DNA from: Apis mellifera
Lineage: Eukaryota; Arthropoda; Insecta; Hymenoptera; Apidae
Assembly: GCF_003254395.2 (NCBI RefSeq)
Contig: NC_037653.1
Span: forward strand, 5,896,283 to 5,960,282
Length of the DNA: 64,000 nucleotides
Reading direction: 5' to 3'
The notes beneath the pieces were generated by a model. It saw only the letters and a program-made list of their open reading frames with translations. It did not search any database and had not been told where the DNA came from. Below are positions 1 to 14,600 of this stretch, one piece after another (the first letter of the stretch is position 1; every line of letters starts with the position of its first letter). A program made the position numbers and the translations under genes.

Positions 1-1202
1 CGATTCGAAACACGAGGAGGCGAACAAAAGGAACAAAGATAGATTGGCTCGAAGATTAATTCAAATTCGTCGGGCGTTCGTAGCGACGTCAACGTGGGCC
101 GCTTTAAACGAGCGAAAGGAAACTTGTAGCGCCAAAAAAAAAAAGAAGAAGAAGAAATAACTGATCAGACCAGAAGATTATCAAAAACCTCGTACATTCC
201 ATTTTATTTTTTTAACACAAAGTAACTGAAACGACGTTACGCAACGAGTTACCTCCTTCGTCGTAAGAGAAAGAAGAAGAGAGAGGCGAGAAGAATATTA
301 ATCAACGTCCGATCGAATAATCGCCTTTGAAGTACAATTTCCCCGATATCGAACAATCTGACTTGGTTAGTGACATCTCCTATTTCACGAAACGCTCGGT
401 TCGTTACCTTGGCGTTGTCTCGGGCAAGGCAAGGAGGGTGGCATCCCCTCGTCGTCTCGTTATCCCGTTCCACGCTCGTCGAGGGGCCGAAACGGGACGG
501 ATAGGAGAGCGTCGAACGGAGAAGAAAGGACGAGGCCTTATCTAGGCCCTCCTCCTCCTCCAACTCTTTCGACCGCCGTCGAACAATCGAGTCGAAGAGA
601 GAAAAGAAGAGAAAAAAGAGGGAAGAAAAAAAGAAAGAAAGAAAAAGATGATAATGCACGAGCTCGTTATCAAACTTTACGTGGCCATTGTCGACGAGCT
701 CGTTGTCGGTTGCCCGTATCGTTCCAGGTAAAATTCGAAAGAAGAGAGGCACGACATGACCCTCGCCGTTTCACGGTTCATCGACACTTTTGCCTGACAT
801 TCCATTATTATTATTCGCATCGAAAGGTACCTTCCTTTCGGAGGAGGTGCGAGCTCAAGTTTTCAACGAAACGTTGACCCAGTCCAGTCATGGCGGAACC
901 AGGGACCAGAACTATCGTGAGCAACGACAGAACGAGAAAAAAGGGATCCTCGAGTCCCCGTTGATCCAGAGTGAATAAAATCGTGAATGCCTCGGCTCGT
1001 CGTCGTCGTTTCAACGTCACTCGGCATACGAAAATCCGTACGAGCGCGGCCGCGAACTAGTCGAGCAGGAAGCGTGCACACGTTGGTGTGACACACGCGG
1101 TGACACACGTGGTCGGTCGTTTGGGTACCGTTTCCAACATTCCTATCCGAGCTGTCCGGAACGAGTTAGAGGGGAGGAGTGTTCCGGTTAGCCGAACCGT
1201 CG

Positions 1203-1234
<32 letters not shown>

Positions 1235-1242
1235 GGCCGGCC
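1203..1242. repeat. (AGCC)8 microsatellite followed by GGCC units
   Basis: Eight perfect AGCC units run from 1203 to 1234 and two GGCC units follow. The repeat lies about 500 nt before the start codon, in the presumed leader or proximal promoter. It is GC-rich and could fold on itself. Confidence 0.9.
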
Positions 1243-1447
1243 GTCCATGGATATGGCAGCCGCTGTTGTTGTCTCTCCTCCACGGTTCCAACGTTGTCGG
1301 CGGCGTGCTACCTGTGAATCGAGCGAACAGGTGTTGTCGCAAGGTGTTGCCCGGGCCGGGATACGTGATTCCTCGTGATAGCAGCAGGCTCGTCAAACTG
1401 TCTGCGCTAGCGTGTGTGTGTTGTGCTCGTGTTTAACTCGATCGATC

Positions 1448-1517
1448 GTGTGTGCGTGTGCGTGTGCGTGCGTGTGTGCCTGCCTGCCTGCCTGCCTGCG
1501 TGTGAGAGAGAGAGAGA
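1448..1517. repeat. Compound GT / TGCC / GA microsatellite
   Basis: A GT-rich tract with interspersed GC (1448-1476) runs into five TGCC units (1477-1496) and then a GA tract (about 1503-1516). It lies in the presumed 5' leader of the phosphatase gene. Confidence 0.85.
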
Positions 1518-1745
1518 CGATCGACACGATTCCTCGCGTGCGTTCTTAGTGACCGAAAGTGTTTGACCGAAGTGATACACGGTGAGTTTAGGTGTAATAG
1601 GCCAAGAAGTAGGCCGCGGAGGAGAAAGGAGAGGAGAGGGAATATACGCACGGTTGAAATTGGTGCGAGGGAGAAGAAGAAGGAGGAGGAGGAAAGGAAG
1701 AAAGACAGAGTCGCGTTGATCCGTGTCGGTCGAAGAAAATTAAGG

Positions 1746-1829
1746 ATGAAGAGCAGGATGGTCGATTGCGCGCGATCCATATCCAGGTTTCGCGGCACCC
1801 TTCTTCTGCTTCTGACGCTGCTCGCGGAG
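1746..1829 (+). CDS. Ptp10D: Ptp10D-like coding exon 1: signal peptide
   Basis: Encodes residues 1-28: a basic start (MKSRMVDCARSISRFRG) followed by a leucine-rich hydrophobic core (TLLLLLTLLAE), a typical signal peptide. The exon ends in phase 0 before a strong donor, GTGAGT at 1830. ATG 1746 is the first ATG of the open frame and has A at -3. The ATG at codon 5 also has a good context and would still leave a working signal peptide, so the exact start is uncertain. Confidence 0.85.
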
Positions 1830-3474
1830 GTGAGTAGAGTGAGGAGACGGTGGTGGGTATAATCGTATGAATCTAGGACGGTGTCGTTGGAACGGCTTTC
1901 CACGAGAGAGACACTCGCCAGCCAGCCTCTTGTCTATGATTACGTTTCGCTCCGCTTCTTTTCATCTCTCTGCTCGCTAGCGAGGAAAGTTTTCGTTTGA
2001 TAAATTTATTTTATTCCTCCTTTTTTCTTTCAATTTTGCTTATACGTTCTCTCGATTCATTTGAATTATTCCTCTTCTTGGAATATGAAACGGAAGGTGG
2101 ATAATACGGTTCAAGGTTAGACAGAGTTATCGTTATCTAGATAGATCATTGTTCGCCGATATCGTTCTTCCTTTTTTCGAACTCTAAATTTCGAATGATT
2201 CGTAGAAAAGAAAAACAGCCTTACATACACGTATACACGCGCAACAATCGAGGCAATATCGTTAGTAGAAATTTGACAAGTCACGAGTTACCAATGCTAA
2301 TAAATTTCTTGCGCAACAGAGATTGGAAATGGAACACGGTATAACGTGTTCCAGATGTAAATTTTTACGAGTCGATTGTCCCATTCGCCTCTGACTAATC
2401 GAAAATTTTCCAAGCCCGATTCGAAGGAGAGAATCGAAGGAAGGTGTTCTTTCGCGGTGTAATATCTCGTAGACCGAGTATCTCGTCTCTCGCCGAGTTG
2501 TGGTCGGCGATCGGTGAAGGGGAACACACACAGGCCGGGTATCTAGTCTTCTTTTGCTCGGCCGATTTGTGTCCCCGGGTTGCGAAACTCGTCTCACTTT
2601 CCCAACCTGAGAGAACGTATCCAACGCGTATTTGACCTCTGAATTCGAATCTCCTTATCGCTCGAATTATTCGAAACGATACGATTTCGTCCTCGATTCG
2701 ATATCTTTGAAATTTCAATTCCAATTTTATATTAAGTTCTCGTGTTAAGAGAATATTGGAACAAATATATATAGGAATTTGACGAGTGCTTCTTACGCAA
2801 ATTTATGACTCGTATTTCGCGGACTGTTAACGTAATTCTCGTATCTCATTGTCGAAGAATTTGATAAAAGTTTCGTTTTGCCGAATTCGATGATGGAAAC
2901 GATGGCAGGTTGCTGGGACAAGGATAACTTTATATTGGCGATAATCGGCGTTTTTTTTCTACCTCTTGATATATTGTATGCGATTTAATTCCCCGTCGAT
3001 GATTACGATTTAATGGAGACGTAGTTTATCTTCTTACTATCTTCGTAACTATGATATAAAATTATTTGCATACGCGTATATAAATACGATGTATATGTGT
3101 GTATTTCGTTATACGCGAATGCGTATTATTTTCTTCGAAATTGATTGACGAGCGCGAGCAGGATGTAATTATGAAGAATTGCGGATTATGGAAAAGATAA
3201 GAAAAAGATATTTATCTAAATTAAAGATGATAAAGAAAGAAGAAGAAAAGAATAAAATAAATCCGTATCGCCTGGAAAAGGAAAGAAGCGGATGAAGAAA
3301 CGATGAAGCAGTGGATTTCGTCGACGAATAAGCAATAAACGAAAGAGCAGGCGAAAGAATAATACACGATAGGATATAAAAAAAAATTTACTATTACATC
3401 GTAAAAATTTACATCCACGTACATCCTCCCTTCCTTTCCCCCGTGCATCGACCTGTCGAATAATTAATAAACGA

Positions 3475-3506
<32 letters not shown>

Positions 3507-6500
3507 GGAGAGAAGAAAAAAAAATAGCGCGTGATGGCGCATAAAAATTCAACATTTCAGCGAAATTTTTTTTTTTTTTTTTTTCACTCTGTGAAGCTGT
3601 GAAAGTATGGCTGTCGCCGATAATTAAAAATTGTCGTAAAATTACATTACGTTGAAACAAATGAAACTCGGGGAATCGGCTGTAGGCGCATCGCTGTTTA
3701 TCGAGTAAAGGAAAGTTTCCTCGGCGAAAGTTAAGTTTCTGCCGAGTTCTGCCGCCGCCGGTGAATGGTCGCCCCGTTCGACCGTGGCCAACGCCCATTT
3801 CGATTGTTTTTTGAAATTACGAATACATATATATATACATATATATATATATATTATTTATCATCCTCGAACAAAATGGATGGAAACGCTAGGCAAGGGT
3901 ATCGCTCGGGTGTAGTTGCTGGTGCACGGTTAACTAGGCTAAGTGAAAGTGAATAAAGCGAGGAGATTGGATGTAAAAACGATGGAAAAGGCATAGGATA
4001 GGATCGACTCGGGTTGATAGGCGGATACGAAGAGAGAGGTTTCGTCGAAGGACGGGAAGGAAACGAGGGAATAGAATTTTTGTGGGTTTTGAGGTCGGAG
4101 GGTTTCGCGAATGAATCACGGCGTATTTCTAGTCCTCGGCGATCCTTGAAATCGAAACAAAGCGTAAAAATACGAAAATCTAGGAAAGAGAGAGACAGAG
4201 AGAGAGAGATGGGCCAAATATAGGAAATTATTTCGATCAGAAAATGAGCTCGATCCTGATGACGCGTGAACGTTTTCTAGGTTAAAAAAAAGGGGGGAAA
4301 AAGAATCGGGAAAAGAGAACACTCCGCGGTGGTCTGGCGAACAAGGAGAAATTATAATTAACCCGGCTACGCGATACAACAGATAAAGTAACGAAATAAA
4401 AACGGCCATCTGTTTCAATTTGTTGCAATGAGTTGGTTTTATGGGCGAGCGAGTATTACTTGTATCTTGCCTGTTTTTCTCCCCAATTAAGGTAATTTAT
4501 GGTAAAAGGAAATTTTGTAACCAACGAAACACACGTCTATCGTTATGTTAATGTGTATTAACGTAAACGAAAATTTCGATGATGAATTGTCCGATATTTT
4601 ATTTTTAAGAAGGATTTATCGTGTTAATAGAAATATATTCACGGTTAAAACAATATTTTATACAAAAATATTGCGAAATTGTGAATTTTCTAATTCTATT
4701 TCTTTACATTACGAAATGTAATGAAGAAATATTCAATTCTCTCTTTCTTTTTTTTTTTTTTTTTTGTTAATCGAATTCGAACGATATATACGTGTATCGA
4801 ATGGAATTAAAATATTCATTTATCCATTTATTTTCGTTTTTCCCAAGTTAAAGGAAGATTCCTTCGAATAAGAGAGGGAAGATTTGTCATAGGCACGAGG
4901 TATACGATTACGTCGAAGAAAAAGTAATAATCGCCATTGCACTTGCGTCGTTGCACTTGAAAAAAGATCATCAAGTTGTAGGAAGAGATACACCTCGGTG
5001 AACTATATACTTTCTCCTCGAATAACTTCCTGCATCTTGGAAAAGAACCAGCCGTGACTCGTTCCATTTTCAAGGAGTTATCCTCCGATATTTTCCCGAA
5101 TATTTTCCTCTGCATTGTTTTTTTTTTTTTTTTTTTTTGCAATGGAATAAAAGATGCACCGGATGCTCACTTCCTTCGCTCGTTCGCAGCGTCGATATGT
5201 CGGTGACTGCGAAATTTGCATCCGCGGTCTGCAGCGCAGACGAAACTCACCGACACCGTTTTAACCAGAATTACTGTAACTTCCGCTTCGAACGTTCGAA
5301 CGCGAAATTTCGAACGTTCTAGCAATCGTTTGCGGACGAATTTGATATAGGCGAAATTCGTTAAACGATAAAGTTTCGCCGTTAATTGTGAAATTATCGT
5401 AGGGATATTTAATTTATATATGAAACAAGCGAACGGATCGGTTAATGGAAAATTTAAATTCAACGCTAGAATTATAACACAACCGTAATGAAGTACGTGG
5501 CCAAGTACGATTATTGCAAAAGAATGACGAAATACGAAACTTCGAGCCGAGATTTATTTCGTATAAATTGATCATTATTCGGCAAATGATCGATCTTCCG
5601 CTCTTCGATAAACGATTCAATCGAATTTCAAATATATCTATTGATACCTCTCTCTCTTTCGATAAAAAATATTAATTTTTTAAAGAATTTCAAAAAGATA
5701 ATTTCAAAATATCTGGATATATCTATCGATATACCTCTCTTTTTTAGTAAAAAAGCAATATTAATTTTTTAAAGAACTCGTAACCCTATTTCAAAAAACT
5801 ATCAAAACTATCTCGAAGGACCACTAGTTTATTTCGAATAAATCGATCGTGTTTCCATTGATCTTCCGTTTCTTAAATAATTAAATCGAATTTCAAAAAA
5901 ATAATTTTCAAAATATCCTAATATAATCCTAATATCCTATATCATTTAATCGACACTTCTCTCAATAAAAAAGCAATATTAATTTTTTAAAAAAATTCGT
6001 AACAAATTTCAAAAAACCATCAAATCTCGAAGGACCACTAATTTATTTCGAATAAATGGATCATATTTCCATTGATCTTCTGTTTTTTAAATAATTAAAT
6101 CGAATCGAAAAAGATAATTTTCAAAATATCCTGATATCGTTTAATACTTGTCTCAACAAGAAAGCAAATATTAATTTTTTAAAGAACTCGTAACAAATTT
6201 CAAAAAACCATCAAAACTATCTCGAAGAATCACTAGTTTATTTCGAATAAATCGATCGTGTTTCCATTGATCTTCCATTTCTTAAACAATTAAATCGAAT
6301 TTCAAAAAGATAATTTTCAAAATATCCTGATATCGTTTAATACTTCTCTCAACAAGAAAGCGAATATTAATTTTTTAAAGAACTTGTAACAAATTTCAAA
6401 AAACTATTAGAACTATCTCGAAGGACCACTAGTTTATTTCGAATAAATCGATCGTGCTTCCATTGATCTTCCGTTTCTTAAATAAACGATTCAATCGAAT

Positions 6501-7172
6501 TTCAAAAAGATAATTTCAAGTATATCTATCGATATCTCTCTCTCTCTCTCTTTCGATAAAAAAGCAATTTTTTAAAGAACTCGTAACAAATTTCATAAAA
6601 TCATCAAAACTATCTCTAAGAACGAGTCTATTTCGAATAAATCGATCATGTTTCCATTGATCTTCCGTTTCTTAAATAATTAAATCGAAAAAGATAATTT
6701 TCAAAATATCGTTTAATCGACACTTCTCTCAACAAGAAAGCGAATATTAATTTTTTAAAGAACTCAAAGTAAGAATTTCAAAAAAGCCTTGTGGAAGCCT
6801 CGTATGAAAGGAGGGCGTATAGATCGATGATGCAAACCGAGCACGGTAGCGCGCAAATTGTCCGCGCGCTGTATGTATTTCGGCTGGGTGGTGGTGGGAT
6901 CGGGAGAAAGCCGTGACATTATTGGCCCAGAATTCGGGGCTCATGACCGCGTGCTAATTTAAGCACTTTACTACGAGGACCCCTCGCGCGCGAATAAACC
7001 GACGTTTCCTCAGCCTTCTCACGGACACGGAGGGAAGAGTTACGTTACGCTTACGATGGGTTACGCGTGGAAGCGTGGGCGTTCCGTTGGTCAACGCGAA
7101 AAAAAAAAAATGAAAGCCCCCATGTGCGCTGGAAACACGTTTTCTCACTAATGCGGGAACCCTTTTCCAGGG

Positions 7173-7203
<31 letters not shown>

Positions 7204-8584
7204 CTCTCGACACCCCTTGACGAGGTAAAAATAAACTCGTGTTCTCAAAGCAGAAATTCGATTTACCGTGAACGACGTTTGAGGGTGGTTTTTCTCCCTC
7301 TTTTTTTTTTTTTTTTGATAAATCGATCGGAAATTTTTCGATTCTCAATTTGTTTTCATTACTCGTTCGTCATCGACGGGAGATTTTTTTTTCCCCGTCC
7401 GACTTTTTTCCGATATAAAATTTTTACAGTCGCCACGCGCGATGGCGTTACGGTCACATTTGTACACCAGTGGTATGAATATTGTTCGTCAGAAGTAAAG
7501 AAAGAAGGGAAGGAAGGAAGGAAGGAAGGAAGGAAGGAAGAAAAAGGAAGAGGAAGGAAAAAAGAGTTTTGTGGAATGCGCGTTTAATGATGAACCGCAA
7601 CCCTCCACAGGTTAAATGATACCTGTTATTGTTTGTGTTTATGATTTTACGGTATTTCTGATTTTATGACAGTATTGTATTATAAATTGATTTATGAGTA
7701 CTTGGGAATTCTAGGAGATGGATGCAATTATTTCCAGACAATTTCGTCTCTTGATTACTTTCTCTCTATTAAATGGTTTTTATAATACTTTTGATTTTAT
7801 GATTCTTCGCGTTCCGAAACAACGAATGCCGAACGAATACCTCGATAGAATCACCTCGGTAATTTAGTAACGAAACCTCGATCTAACCATTTTCCACTTC
7901 CGCCATCTTCCTCCAACTCGATCGAGATTCTCTCTCTCTCTCTCTCTCTCGAACTTATAAAAATAATGCGTGCAGGTTTGATTCGCTTGAGTCGAAACGA
8001 TCCTCGATAAAATCCTCGTTTTCGAGAAGTTGTGTGGAAAAGTAGAAGAGAACATCATCCATCAACGCGTGGATAAGCGAAGCGTGGAAAGATAATTTCG
8101 AAGAATGTTAAATTTTTTCATCATCCTCTCCAATTCTTTATTATTATTATTTCCCTTTCGTATAATTTATTCGTGGTCTGATTCAGCCGTGCCACGTTAT
8201 CGCCACGTCGAATTGTAACGATATTGGCGGCCGTATTCCGAGTAACGAGCGTGCATGTGACAAGCAATCAGTTTGCATTTAGCGTAACGGAAACGCGTGT
8301 ACAACGCTGTTCTCTTTATTCATTGGCTCGCGTGTCGCGTAAAAGTTTTCGACCTGGCCGGGACGGTGACCCAGAAATTCGCGAAACGCCCGCCCGCCAT
8401 CGCGTTAAACAACAACGGCCCCCTCTCCCCCATTCATTCGATCCCATTTCGATCCATTGTAAATGGAAACTTTCACGTTTATCGGGACGGATTATGGCCG
8501 TCGAATTTTACGATTGGAAACGCGTTCCTCCTCACGCTTTTCAGATCGCCTGCGATCGGGGGCGATGAATAATGGGTGAAAGTC

Positions 8585-8617
<33 letters not shown>

Positions 8618-11600
8618 AATGGCGAATATTCGCGAAACTTTTACCTTGGAACAGGTAAAAAGCGTACGAATCCATTTTTTTCTAATTAATACCACACTTT
8701 CAACTTGAGAATTCGAAACGAAACGATTTTTATTAGACGCTGTTCTCGATCCTTCTTCTTCCCCCTCTCCCCTTAAAATAATCCTCAATAATCTCATGAT
8801 CGTAACTCATATCGAAAAGTATCGTATGCGAGAAAAAGAAAAGACACGTCTCGTCTTTTATCGATCATTGGGGATGATCCATATTGGTCCACATCCTCAT
8901 AAAGCGTGAACGGGAGAGGGCAGGAAACGAGGATCGTAAGTTGGTGTTCGACCGGAACTTAGGCCGTGCCCGAGAATGGTTTGGAAGGGCAAGTTGCACG
9001 TGGTCGTCCGCCGTTCGTTGCTCCGCCGCTGTTCTCTCGCATCCGGATGTAGGCTTGGAGTACATCCTGGCCTAGCCAGGGGAGGATGAGGCCGCGCGCG
9101 CAACGAAAATAGAGCAGACGGGAGAAGATAAACGAGCGAGCAACGCTCTATGCCCCGTAAAGATCGGGATGAATAATTGGGGAGAGACGGGGGAGGAAAA
9201 TTCTCTCTCTCTCTCTTTTTCATTATCGTTCGAGAAGAAGGTTTTCCGTCCCGTTTCCAATGCTAGAGAACTCGCGTGGCGAACGAAACTTTCTATTCGA
9301 ACGGCGGTCGCCAATCTTCTGTGCGAATTATATAATAATTAATCTAGGAATCCGGTTTCGTTTGATACGCTCGTCGAAATAAGTCTCCTGCGAAGCTATG
9401 GTTAAATCGTAATCTTCCCACTTTCACTTTTCCAACCGATGTGAAAACGATATTTCGTATCCCGTTGCTCCAATTATCGCGTAACTTTTTTTAACTTCCG
9501 CCTTCCTTCAAGGGTTGCAAACGTTCTTCTTTCTCTCTCTCTCTATATATATATATACACATATAGAGAGTTGCATAAATAAATGAAAAAGCAAGATCAA
9601 TCCAATTCAATTCTCTTGGAAGGAAGAAAAAGAAAATTGGAAAAATTGTTTCATTACACGTGGCAAGGGGAAGAAAAGAGTGGGGCGAGGAGACTAATTT
9701 AGAAACAGGATAGAGATCGTTTAAACGTGGACGCGTGACGTACGCGTGAGAATAAAACAGGAGAAAAAGAGGCGGTTGTTCGAAGAAACCAGTTGGCTAC
9801 TTTTCTCCTCTCCTCCCCCCTCCCTCCCACCACAATGACATCAGAATTCTAAGATCCTTCGGTTGCACGTGGCGTGGCGGGAGCCGCATCATTTGTATTT
9901 TTATCGGCCGCGATTCGATCTCTCATCCTTGGCGGGGAGAAGCATCGCGGAAGCGAAGAATCGCGACCGGTCGTGCCGTGGGAATTTTCCCACGGGGGGA
10001 TTTTTTCTTCTTTTTCTTTTTTTTTTTCTTCCACGAGTTCCGAGAGATGCGAACAATAGGCGTGCACATGTAGGTTGTCGAGTTGCGCAATGCGATTTAT
10101 GAAGTTGGAACGAGACAATCGCTCGAAATAGAATAATTTAAAGGTGATAAGATGATGATATTTTATTTATTCATCTCTTTTTATTATTCGGTGTGTCTTT
10201 AAATAAAGTAAAATCGAAATTCGAAGGGAGACGCGTTTCAATGAGAAGAGAAAACGCGTTTCATCTCTCTCTCCGTGCACAATTTTCATTGTATATTATT
10301 CGTACAATTTATCGTATTGTAATTATTTTCCAATTTTTCTTTTTTTTCAATGTTCTTTGCCTCGTTTAAGTCCCTTCCACTTCTCTCATCGTGAAACGAT
10401 CTCTGGAATTCATTGTCCGCTCGCTTTAATAGTTGTTCCATCCGTGAATTATATCTCCTACGAGTTAGCATACAATGTGACTTATTATTGTGATGCAAAG
10501 TGACGATTTTACTCCCGTCGTTCTGTCCGAATAAATTATTTTTCCCGGTGAACGGGAGTATTGATGATAATGAAAAAAAGAAAAAAAGAATCTTCCTTCG
10601 AACATAATACAACGTATTTATCTGTTTAATCGTATTCCATTCGAAAGTTTTAGCTTTCCGAAGGGATGTGAAATTCTTCTGCCCAGGTAATTAACCCGGA
10701 TTAACATCTTTTAACATCTTCTCGAAAATGTGGAAACAGTTTTCGCGTGGAATTAGTTTCCAGAGGTAATTTAAAATTAATTTATAACTTGGGAATGTAA
10801 GTAGTAAGCGTTATCTTATCTCGTTGTCTTTAAAACTAGCATCTCGATATATTTGTATAATTTATTTTACAGGAGAAAGTCTCTCTATCTTTCCATTCTA
10901 ATCTATCTACAAAGTGCAAAGTATATACGATATTCCTTTCAAATGTTTATTATACTTAAAAAGCATTTACATTTAAAATAGAATTATCGAGCAAGAGATA
11001 AGCACGGAAACGATGGATGAAATTTATTCTATATAAGGAAAAATAGCCGAAAAATAGTTCTCAATCCTTCTCCATTAGTCGACTAATTTCCGCCGTGTCA
11101 TGGGGTGATATTCATCGTGAAAGCTCGCGAACAACGACACGAAGGGTAATCTTTACCGTCATCTTTACCGTGAAACTTTCCAAAGAGAGAAAATTTTTTA
11201 AATTTCACCGATCTGTTTTAAGACGCAGAATTAATTTGAAAAAGAAAAGAAAAAAATACTCTTCATAGAGAATTCGAACGAAAAAGATTCTTGTTTTTTT
11301 TTTTTCCTTTTCTCGAGACGAAAAGAAAGATATCGGAATCGCGTCAGAAGAAGCTTTCTTCGCTCCCCCCCGCTTCGTACGTACAACGTGGATAATTACT
11401 GAGCCGAGACACTTGGAAAGACGTAGTTTCGCGTGGGTTCTCGCATAATAACGCAATCGATATCCAAGCATAATGACGTCTGTGTGAAACGTTTGGAGAA
11501 AGACGCATCTCTTGCATCTCTGGTGTTGGTTGAAAGGAATTTGGACGAGGAGGAAGAGGAGGAGAGGAAAAAGGAATAATATGTTGGCGCGATAATTGAA

Positions 11601-14600
11601 AAAGAGCGTGGAGGAAGAAACTGGTTCGTCGTTGAATGATCGAACGTGCACGTGATCATTCCTTGCACTTTGAACGGCCTGTGACGAGTAATTATCGTTT
11701 GCGTTATAAGTTAGTTTTTCCAAGAACGTAGGATCGCTTCCGGTTATCGCTTGGTCTCGCAGGTGTACAATATCATCGGGGATAATTAACCCGGGGATTA
11801 ATAATTCTCGTGATTGCGCGAATGGAAAAAACATGATTGCGATTACGATACGATCGAATCAAAGATACATTGTGTGGTATTCGTGAAGTAATCAGAAATT
11901 GCGAAACGTCAGATATGATTGTTGCAATTTTTTCCAAACGTATGTATTGTTATTATTTCATTATTTCGTTATTATTTATTCGAAGAAGAAGAAGAAGAAA
12001 AAAATGACGTTTCTTTGGATACCATTTCCTTATCGCGACTGTACGCGCGAAATAAGTCATAAATACCTTATCTACCGTCGCGCATTTTTTTTTTTTCCAA
12101 AGAGATATCTATCTACATATTGGAAATTAAAGTAAACAAGTTTGTCGGTAACGAATTATCAGTTGGAACAATTCGTCTATCTTGTTTACCTAGAAATTTA
12201 ACCGTGAGAAATTAAGAAATTTTCTCAAAACAAGATAATATATTATTGCTTTAAATGTTAAATAAACTTGAGTAAAATCTCCCTCCCCAGGAGGCAAATT
12301 AGAGACCGAAAAACGAGGTGTCATTTATCTTGTTCCGCGTAAATTTACTTATCGCGAGAACACGAATTTCCTCTGTTCGTGGTAATTGCGTCAAACGATT
12401 ATTAAACTTACAAAGTTCCCAAGTTATTATCTTAATCGAACGGCCGATTACTTTCCGAAACAAGCGTTTCTCGGAAAGAGAGAGGGAGAGGGAAAGGAGG
12501 GCGAAGGGAAGGAGGAAGCGAAAGTTTCGAAACGAGGGAATAAATTTTTCGATTCGAAACGATTCGAAGAGAAATATTGCAAGTTGTTAATTGCTAAAAT
12601 CGCGCGAGGATTGGTGGAATATATCAAGATCGAGCGCGTAACGCCAAGATCGTATCTTCGGTTAGGGAATCAATTAACCGACCGATGCGAAAAATTTCCG
12701 TGCAGTATTTCAAAAGTTTGCGCCAACGTAAATTACGTAAATTCTTTAATTACGCAAAAGCTACGAAACCGCTTCATTTGGATTGCAACGTGTTATACAT
12801 TTCTCTAATTTTTTTCTTTTCTTTTTTTCCCCTCCCTCCCTCCCCATTCGGATATATCTGTTCACACTTTGAAGCAACAGTTAAGAGTTTCTTTTCACTG
12901 AGCGTGAAAATTAGAAATTTTCTGATTGTTTTGTTAAGATCGTTTCATTATTTTTATCGACGAAAGATTATCGCAGTGATTCTCAATATGCTCGAGAATT
13001 TTGTCGTCGATATTTTTCTCTAGATAAGTAAAAATGAGGGGAAGAGAGGCACGTCGAGGATATTTAGAAACCAAGTATAACCAATCTACTACATTTTCGT
13101 CGGCAATGAAGCCTTCAAAGGAACTCAGACTTCGTTGCAACATTCTTTTTCCATCAAAGTTTCGAGGAAATTCTTCTTTCATTTTTCTTAAAGAACATCG
13201 TGCTTCTCCCTTTTTCCACAGATCTTTCTACACAGTTTCGAAAAGATTTTATACTCGATTTTTCGGGAAGAATTTTGGAAAATCGAACGATCTGAAAATA
13301 TATAAAACTCTGTATTCTTTCCATGGATTATTTAAACGTGGAAACTTGAACTCGGCATAATACAAAAAATATGAAATATTTGTAGGAAAGGAAATTTTCG
13401 ACTCGACGAAGTACGTAGAGCAGAAACGTCGTTGAAACGATGAAAAAAAAAATATATATATATATATTTTTCTCTCTATTCTTTCCCCTTCAACCATCGT
13501 TGGACAAACAAAAGAAGGAAGAAGATATGGAAGCCCAGTGTTTAACCCAGATGCTCGAACCCGGGTTGACTATCGATTCGGAAAAAAAGAAGCGTGTCCC
13601 GGGCAAAAAAGTGAATTCTCATTACATCAGCGATTCAGTCGTCAGAATTCTTTTGTCTCCTCGATGTGCACGGAGTAAATGGAGAGTCTCCTCCAGCAAT
13701 TTAATTTTATTGTTCTCCAACGTTTCTTCCTCCTCCTCCTTCTTCTTTTTTTTTTCTTCCTTTTTCTTTCTTTTTTTTATCCCGAGAAGATTCCCCTTCC
13801 CCCGAGAATTCGTCGATTGCGTAAAGTGTTACACAAGTTAGGTAGGAAACGTGTGGAGCATCTTGTAAACAGGAAGTCGGATCGTTAAGCGCGTGCAGAT
13901 CTTATCCAAACGGATTACTGGTTGGATTCAACTGTTGTCAGGATATTGCATCGTTAGATTAGATCGTTTTCGAGGAAGGATGATCGTTGCTTCCTCTTTG
14001 TTTCACAGATAATGCCTTTTGTATAAATATATACAGTTGATTCGATCGAAGCTATTGATTCTTTTTTATTGTGAAGGATACATCACGCTTCGTCTTTCTC
14101 CACGTTTGAATATCTCCTAGTTTCGATAAGAAACTCTCAAGTTGGGAGATAATCGATTTTTGGAGAGAAGATATTATATTGGAATGTTTTATTTGCGATG
14201 ATGGAAACTCGATGAATTTTTGGTTATTGAACATTTCCTAGTGACTTGGAAATTAAAATTTTAAAATTTAAAAGTATTATAAATTATTAAAATATATATT
14301 AAAAATATATAAATTATATTTAAAAATTTAACTCAAAGGATGGGAGAGCACGGTTGGTTCCACGTATCGACGATGAAAAATCTACTTTTTTACCGACCGA
14401 GTAGAGGAAGAATAATTCATCGATCGACGATCATAGAATCGAACGAGTTTAAAATCACGGTTTGATTAAAGAATTTTGCACCGTTTCGTGTAATAATCCT
14501 ACGCGGAGGCAGTTACGCGAATCCATTGCTATAATCCAAGATTACATTACGGCAGATTCGTTAGAGCGGCTGTGACCAATGACGATCGATACCATCAAGG

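Larger units (their letters stand above)
1..1745 (+). promoter_or_regulatory. 5' flank and probable 5' leader of the Ptp10D-like gene
   Basis: This stretch precedes the signal-peptide exon. It is GC- and CpG-richer than the introns that follow and carries simple repeats at 1203-1242 and 1448-1517. No long conserved coding sequence is seen; the open frames here are short and partly created by the AGCC repeat. I infer promoter and 5' leader from position and composition. The transcription start cannot be placed from sequence alone. Confidence 0.4.

Noticed and set aside
1179..1436. Open frame with QPAS repeats before the start codon
   Set aside because: Generated by the AGCC microsatellite in the leader.
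11205..11834. 209-codon minus-strand open frame in intron 1
   Set aside because: Low-complexity F, K and S-rich translation through poly(T) tracts, no domain pattern and no splice support.
12318..12808. Overlapping plus-strand open frames in intron 1
   Set aside because: No recognisable protein pattern; the length is plausible for chance in this composition.
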